The notes under the pieces are model-generated. The model saw nothing but the letters and a program-made list of their open reading frames with translations. It had not been told where the DNA came from and did no database searches. From positions 1-36,074 of the forward strand of contig CAJTTI010000031.1 in assembly GCA_910579225.1 (NCBI GenBank): a stretch of DNA of 36,074 nt, in the 5' to 3' direction. Origin of the DNA: an uncultured Lachnospiraceae bacterium. Lineage in GTDB: Bacteria > Bacillota > Clostridia > Lachnospirales > Lachnospiraceae. A program made the position numbers and the translations under genes. This document shows positions 31,454 through 36,074 of this stretch, piece after piece (positions within the stretch are counted from its first letter, which is position 1; the number at the start of each line of letters is the position of its first letter).

Positions 31454-33292
31454 TCAGCCCTTTTCTTTTGCAAATACCTCCATGGCCGCCTCTTCTTCAT
31501 ACTGCCTCATATACAGCTCGTGGTAATACCCGCCCTGATCCAGAAGTTCCCGATGGGTTCCCCGCTCCAGAATCTTCCCGTCTTTCACCACCAGGATCAG
31601 ATCTGCTTTTCGGATCGTGGACAGCCGGTGAGCGATCACAAAGGATGTATGGCCTTTCAGCAGATGTTCCACGGCATCCTGAATCAGACGCTCGGTCTTT
31701 GTGTCGATGGAGGAAGTGGCTTCATCCAGGACAAAGATCGCCGGGTCTGCCAGAATCGCCCGGGCGAAGGAGATGAGCTGTTTTTCCCCCACGGAAAGCC
31801 TTCCGCCGCTCTCTCCCACATTGCTTTCGTATCCCTTTGGAAGTTTCGCCGCCACCGTGTCCGCAGATACCTGTCTGGCCGCTTCCTCCACTTCCTCGTC
31901 CGTAGCCGAAAGCCGCCCATAACGGATATTTTCCCGCACGGTTCCGGAAAACAGATGCGGATTTTGGAGCACATAGCCCATCTGGCTGTGCAGCCACAGC
32001 TGGGACCGCTCCCGGTAATCCACACCGTCAATGAGGATCCGGCCTTCTGTCGGTTCAAAGAAACGCCCGAGCAGGTTCACCAGCGTGGATTTGCCGGCGC
32101 CTGTCTCTCCCACAATGGCCACATTCATGCCGGCAGGCACATGGAGGTGAAAATGCTCCAGCACATACTCTTTTCCGTCCGGATACCGGAAAGAAACATC
32201 CTCAAACACCACGTCTCCCCGGATCCGCTCCCAGTTTTCTTTTTTCGCCGTAAATGCATCTCCGTACCGGGCTGTAACCGCTTCCCGGTCCACTACATTG
32301 GGCTGCTGCTCCAGAAGGTCCATGACCCGCTCGATATTGGCCTGGCAGGAAATCAGTTCCGACAAAAGCCTGGCCAGCTGCTGGATCGGTTCAAAGATCA
32401 CAACCGCATAAGATATAAATACGGACAGCGTGCCAAGCTGCATGAGATCTTCCTGCACCATGCCGCCCCCTTTTGTCAGCACAATGGCGGAAGCTACGGA
32501 GCCGAAAAAGAGGATCAGCGGAATGTACACTGCATTCAGCTTTGCCGCGCGTCTGGAAGCCTGATGCATCTCTGTGGTCTTTTTAAAAAATTCCCGGTCA
32601 TTGTTTTCTTCGATCACCATGCTTTTGGAGGTCCTGACTCCGGTGATTCCTTCATTGTAGGCACTGGTAATCTGGGAATTGATCCGGCGGATCTTCCGGT
32701 TCCAGTTTAGAATTTTATTCTGAAAATACACGGTCAAAAATCCGATCCCCGGAACCACCAGCATGATAATCAGGGCCAGTTTTGCATTTAAGAAGAACAT
32801 GACTCCAAATACCGTGACCACATAGAGAAAGGCCCAGAACATATCCACCAGCCCCCAGGCGACCATGGACGCAATTTTCAGCGTATCGCTCATGACCCGG
32901 GCGTGGATATAGCCCACGGGTGTTGTGTTATAGTAGGAGAAGGACAGGGTTTGCAGATGTTCAAACTGTGCCCATTTCAGATCCCGCCCCACATTCATCT
33001 CGATGGTTGTGGCCGCATGGACGGAAAAATACACACTGACGGTCTGGATAACGATCATCAGCACATAGATGACCGTAAACGGCCGGATACCGTCCAGTGT
33101 ATGCTGCGTAATAAAGCGGTCAATGGCATAGCTCTGAAACAGCGGCACCAGAATATCCACTGCTGCCAGAAAGATATTGAGCCCCATGGTAATGAGAAAA
33201 TATTTTTTATAGGGTTTAAAAAATGGAACCATCTTCGCCCAGATCTGAAAGCTGAACGGTTTGTGATACTCCTGCTCTTCGTATGCTGCCAT
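31454..33292 (-). CDS. heterodimeric ABC exporter, canonical-Walker-B half
   Basis: This is a six-helix ABC exporter with a C-terminal ATPase, 612 aa. Walker A is VGETGAGKSTLVNLLG, Walker B AIFVLDEATSSID with the catalytic Glu, and the H-loop is VIAHRLSTI. The signature is degenerate, RLSVGEKQLI in place of LSGGQ. The partner gene has the opposite pattern, so the two complete one active and one degenerate site. It is translationally close to the partner (six bases) and has GAGGTGA before the ATG. Substrate unknown: multidrug or peptide export is typical of such pairs. Confidence 0.93.
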   Translation of the reverse strand: MAAYEEQEYHKPFSFQIWAKMVPFFKPYKKYFLITMGLNIFLAAVDILVPLFQSYAIDRFITQHTLDGIRPFTVIYVLMIVIQTVSVYFSVHAATTIEMNVGRDLKWAQFEHLQTLSFSYYNTTPVGYIHARVMSDTLKIASMVAWGLVDMFWAFLYVVTVFGVMFFLNAKLALIIMLVVPGIGFLTVYFQNKILNWNRKIRRINSQITSAYNEGITGVRTSKSMVIEENNDREFFKKTTEMHQASRRAAKLNAVYIPLILFFGSVASAIVLTKGGGMVQEDLMQLGTLSVFISYAVVIFEPIQQLARLLSELISCQANIERVMDLLEQQPNVVDREAVTARYGDAFTAKKENWERIRGDVVFEDVSFRYPDGKEYVLEHFHLHVPAGMNVAIVGETGAGKSTLVNLLGRFFEPTEGRILIDGVDYRERSQLWLHSQMGYVLQNPHLFSGTVRENIRYGRLSATDEEVEEAARQVSADTVAAKLPKGYESNVGESGGRLSVGEKQLISFARAILADPAIFVLDEATSSIDTKTERLIQDAVEHLLKGHTSFVIAHRLSTIRKADLILVVKDGKILERGTHRELLDQGGYYHELYMRQYEEEAAMEVFAKEKG

Positions 33293-33298
33293 ATGGTC

Positions 33299-35221
33299 TC
33301 ACCTCTCTTCCCGGTCCATCTGGATTTTATAAATCTGCCGGTAAATCCCGTCTCTTTGAATCAGCTCTTCATGAGTTCCCATCTCCTGTGCCCTGCCCTG
33401 ATTCAGCACCAGAATCTGGTCTGCTCCCATCAGGGTCGTAATCCGGTGAGAGATCAGGATCACCGTGGCATCCTTTTGCTGTTCCTCCAGTGCCTTTCGG
33501 ATCTCATGATCTGTCTGTGTGTCCACCGCGGACAGGGAATCGTCAAAGACCATGACCGATGCTTTTTGAAGCAGCATCCGGGCAATGGCCACCCGCTGTC
33601 TCTGCCCGCCGGAGAGGGTCACGCCCCGCTCTCCAACCAGTGTCTCGTAGCCGTCTGCAAAATTCATAATGGACCGGTCCACACAGGCAGTCCGGGCCGC
33701 ACTCCGGATTTCCTCCATCCGGGACCCGGGCGCAGACGCCGCGATATTTTCCCGGATCGTCCGGGAGTAGAGAAAGGGTTCCTGCAACACCATGCCCACA
33801 TGGCGGCGCAGCCAGGCCAGAGGAAATTTACGGATGTCGACACCGCCCAGCGTGATGGTTCCTTCTTCCAGTTCATACAGCCTGGTTAAAAGCTGAACAA
33901 CCGTGGATTTCCCGCTTCCGGTCCCGCCCAGGATCCCAAACGTCGTTCCCTGAGGAATCGTAAAAGACACATCATCCAGCACCTGTTTTCCCTGCTCATA
34001 GGCAAAGGATACATGGGAAAAGACAATGTCCGTGGACCCCGGAAGCACCGGAGCCGGTCTGCCTGCGGCTTCTGCCGGTATGGCACTCTCTGTGCTCATC
34101 TGGCCGGATATGTTTGACGGTACGGTGTCATCCGCTTTTTCCCCGCCGGACACGTTTGGCGATCCGATACCCTCTGCTCCCGTCTGACCGGGCGCGTTTG
34201 ACGGTACGGTGTCATCCGCTCTCTCCCTTCCGGACATGAGGCCGCCATATGCTTCTTCCTCACCATGGATGATATACCCCACACGCTCAAAAGACACCCC
34301 CGCCTTGCTCATGTCGGACAGAATGCGCCCCAGCCCCCGGACCGGCCATACCAGCACTGCATTGTAGGAGGCAAATGCCACGAATTCTCCCACGGACATA
34401 TGGCCGTGGACTGCTTCCATGGCACCCAGTACCACCACTGCCGTCACCTGCAACCCCGTGATCAGATCTCCCACGCCCCAGTACAGACCGGACAGGGTTC
34501 CCAGCCGGATCCACAGCTTTGCAAATGCTTCATTTTTCTCCCGGAACCGGTCCATCTCGTACTGTTCCCGGCCAAAGGCGCGCACTACCCGCACGCCGGT
34601 GGCATTTTCCTGCACCACTGTGGAAAGTTCCCCTTCCGCCTCGTCTGCATCTGTGAACCGCCTGGCAATCAGCCGGTAAAAGACCGCCGAATACAGGATT
34701 ACCACCGGCACAAATAACAGCACCACCAGAGCCAGTTTACGGTTCATGGATGCCATCACCGCAAAGGAAATCCCTACCAGAAACGCCGTCCGAAACACCT
34801 CCAGAAACTGCGTCACGACAAAATTGCGGATCACCTCCACATCCGATGTACAACGTTGGATAATATCACCGGTCTGGTTCTGATCATGCCAGCTCATGGG
34901 AAGCCGCTGCACATGGGAAAAAAGGGCATTCCGCATGTTTCTTGCAAAATCTTCTCCCGCACGGGCCGTGCAGGCGCGGGTCAGAAACATGAACAGCCCC
35001 GAAAGCACAGCCACCCCAATGATGGCCAGCGATAAGACCCACAGATGCTCTCTCAGATATGGATAGCCGCCCCCGCCCAGCACTTTGTCGATACCGAATC
35101 GAAAGATCTGCGGCGTCACTGCATTCAGCCCCGTGGTCACAAAGGAAGCCGCCGCCGCACACAGAAAATAGCGTTTGGAGCCATGGAAATATCGTAAAAT
35201 CAGTTGGATTTTTCTTTTCAT
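33299..35221 (-). CDS. heterodimeric ABC exporter, degenerate-Walker-B half with inserted linker
   Basis: This 640-aa ABC exporter half has an N-terminal six-helix domain and an ATPase with Walker A LGGTGSGKSTVVQLL and signature LSGGQRQRVAIARML. Walker B reads SVMVFDDSLSAVD, with Asp in place of the catalytic Glu, a known mark of the non-hydrolysing site in heterodimeric exporters. Between the two domains sits a roughly 60-residue low-complexity insert made of imperfect repeats (KADDTVPSN and RADDTVPSN blocks), extending the usual linker. It is six bases before its partner. The ribosome site of this gene is weak. Confidence 0.92.
   Translation of the reverse strand: MKRKIQLILRYFHGSKRYFLCAAAASFVTTGLNAVTPQIFRFGIDKVLGGGGYPYLREHLWVLSLAIIGVAVLSGLFMFLTRACTARAGEDFARNMRNALFSHVQRLPMSWHDQNQTGDIIQRCTSDVEVIRNFVVTQFLEVFRTAFLVGISFAVMASMNRKLALVVLLFVPVVILYSAVFYRLIARRFTDADEAEGELSTVVQENATGVRVVRAFGREQYEMDRFREKNEAFAKLWIRLGTLSGLYWGVGDLITGLQVTAVVVLGAMEAVHGHMSVGEFVAFASYNAVLVWPVRGLGRILSDMSKAGVSFERVGYIIHGEEEAYGGLMSGRERADDTVPSNAPGQTGAEGIGSPNVSGGEKADDTVPSNISGQMSTESAIPAEAAGRPAPVLPGSTDIVFSHVSFAYEQGKQVLDDVSFTIPQGTTFGILGGTGSGKSTVVQLLTRLYELEEGTITLGGVDIRKFPLAWLRRHVGMVLQEPFLYSRTIRENIAASAPGSRMEEIRSAARTACVDRSIMNFADGYETLVGERGVTLSGGQRQRVAIARMLLQKASVMVFDDSLSAVDTQTDHEIRKALEEQQKDATVILISHRITTLMGADQILVLNQGRAQEMGTHEELIQRDGIYRQIYKIQMDREER
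34112..34220. repeat. in-frame direct repeat in the exporter linker
   Basis: A 25-base block beginning GTTTGACGGTACGG recurs exactly at 34112-34136 and 34196-34220, a period of 84 bases (28 codons, so the frame is kept). Flanking sequence is similar but not identical. It encodes the repeated DDTVPSN segment between membrane domain and ATPase. Confidence 0.9.
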
Positions 35222-35248
35222 ATTTACACTTTCTACTGCAAAAATTTC

Positions 35249-35800
35249 CTAATCCGTTTCCTCATATACATAGTCCTTGAAATAGTCTGTCTGCTTCTGA
35301 TTATCCAGCCATAATTCAAACCACCCCAAAAAGTCCTGCCGCTCACAGCAGGGCTGGACGCCCACATCCGTAAAGTTCCAGACTTCCCCCCGGCATTTCC
35401 CTGTTACAATCAGACGATAACTTATGTTGCACCCAAGGTTGATCAGTTCCATATTTCCCCGATAAACTTTATGTTTCATGTCAGCCTCGATGATATCCGA
35501 GTCCCTTTCATCGTCTTCCCAAATCCAGAATTGATCAAGCAGAAAGGGGGCGGCAAGGTCCTGGCACGGACTGCTTTCCAGATCGTTCAGGCGGCGTCCT
35601 TCAAACATATGTTCGCATCCATTTCCGATATCTTTCAAAAACATGCGATATGTCCGGGGCAGTTTAATTTTGTGGCAGTCTTCAAACGCCGCAATGGCTT
35701 CTTCCGAAAGACATTCTCCCATTTTAATATGAAGTGCACTTACCTTCTCCCGGATCCGTCTGATCACGTTTTCATAATCCTTCGATTCGTAAACCGGCAT
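35249..35800 (-). CDS. SUKH (SMI1/KNR4) family protein
   Basis: This 183-aa acidic protein has the SMI1/KNR4 layout: ECLSEEAIAAFEDCHKIKLP (near 30), then TYRMFLKDIGNGCEH with the conserved GNG, then a mid-region with IWEDDERDSD and a final FLGWFELWLDN. SUKH proteins are often immunity proteins against polymorphic or contact-dependent toxins, though others have different roles. The start at 35800 has AAGGAG eight bases upstream; the frame extends to 35845. It is preceded by repeat copy B and lies 27 bp before the ABC pair, so the three may be one transcript. No toxin gene is visible. Confidence 0.82.
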   Translation of the reverse strand: MPVYESKDYENVIRRIREKVSALHIKMGECLSEEAIAAFEDCHKIKLPRTYRMFLKDIGNGCEHMFEGRRLNDLESSPCQDLAAPFLLDQFWIWEDDERDSDIIEADMKHKVYRGNMELINLGCNISYRLIVTGKCRGEVWNFTDVGVQPCCERQDFLGWFELWLDNQKQTDYFKDYVYEETD

Positions 35801-35816
35801 ACTCATCTCTCCTTGT

Positions 35817-35900
35817 ATTATAAATCTGCGACTCATGACCGGCATTCGCCGACCGACGAATGCGCAGGCTCATTCTTCCCGCTTATGCTTATTATATCAC
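35817..35900 (-). repeat. promoter-leader repeat, copy B (upstream of the SUKH gene)
   Basis: From 35900 the minus strand reads GTGATATAAT, then AGCG, AGAATGAG, CATTCG and CGGCGAATG with the same spacing as copy A. A second TATAAT lies at 35817-35822. GCATTCG and CGAATGC form a hairpin at the place where copy A has weaker pairing. The first TATAAT (35891-35896) has no good -35, so promoter strength is uncertain. Confidence 0.7.
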
Positions 35901-36074
35901 TATTTTCTGATCTGTTCTACAGGCTGAAGACAGTCTGAAAGTACTGTTTCCAGTGCTTTCCTGCTGTTTTTCCAATCTTACAGTTTATATAACATCAGCT
36001 TTTTCCGGGCAAAAAAAGGAAATAAAACGGCATTTCGAGCAATTTTTATTTTTGAAATATTGTATTTCAGAACT
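35901..36074. other. window end, no gene seen
   Basis: The last 174 bases are A/T-rich with no gene, tRNA or clear promoter on either strand. The gene upstream of the SUKH unit lies beyond the window. Confidence 0.5.

Noticed and set aside
31328..32710. 460-codon plus-strand open frame
   Set aside because: Antisense to the ABC exporter gene; no recognisable protein features.

Overview
The window reads as a chromosomal segment of a Firmicutes gut-type clostridium, most likely Lachnospiraceae. Supporting this are sigma-A-type promoters and AGGAGG ribosome binding sites, the tsaE-tsaB-rimI cluster, a lysine riboswitch on dapA, hom next to thrH, the long form of HPF, and a BglG/MtlR-type PTS regulator. 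The genus cannot be fixed from the sequence alone. Nearly all genes are on the minus strand; typA is the clear plus-strand exception.

Layout. 1-320: two tRNA-Ser genes (GGA and UGA) with their own consensus promoter. 322-5194: translation-fidelity and isoprenoid operon tsaE-tsaB-rimI-(zinc-ribbon protein)-rnz-tsaD-ispD, whose promoter lies just upstream of a revised tsaE start. 5338-8418: tex and a TPR-like protein. 8646-14967: secA, prfB (with a +1 programmed frameshift), an ACT regulator, hom and thrH, closed by a terminator. 15111-21704: a seven-gene PTS operon (SIS protein, PRD regulator, EIIA, NanE, second SIS protein, EIIB, EIIC) that probably imports an amino sugar as its 6-phosphate. 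21921-23451: hpf and a eukaryote-type hisA. 23459-26053: a D/N/G/T-rich lipoprotein and dapA-dapB under a lysine riboswitch. 26064-29373: a corrinoid adenosyltransferase, an SSB-like protein and divergent typA. 29537-35900: a more accessory stretch with a DUF4253-like protein, a GH32 remnant, a small cysteine-rich protein, a heterodimeric ABC exporter and a SUKH (SMI1/KNR4) protein.

Most worth a second look: (i) the prfB frameshift site carries UAA where UGA is the rule, which should weaken RF2-specific autoregulation; (ii) a promoter-leader element of at least 58 bp (44/58 identical without gaps) occurs upstream of both secA and the SUKH gene; (iii) the PTS/NanE/double-SIS operon has no sialic acid lyase or kinase and implies a catabolic route I cannot name; (iv) a HisA of the eukaryotic (yeast HIS6-like) subfamily sits alone. 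No CRISPR array, insertion sequence, prophage or rRNA was seen.
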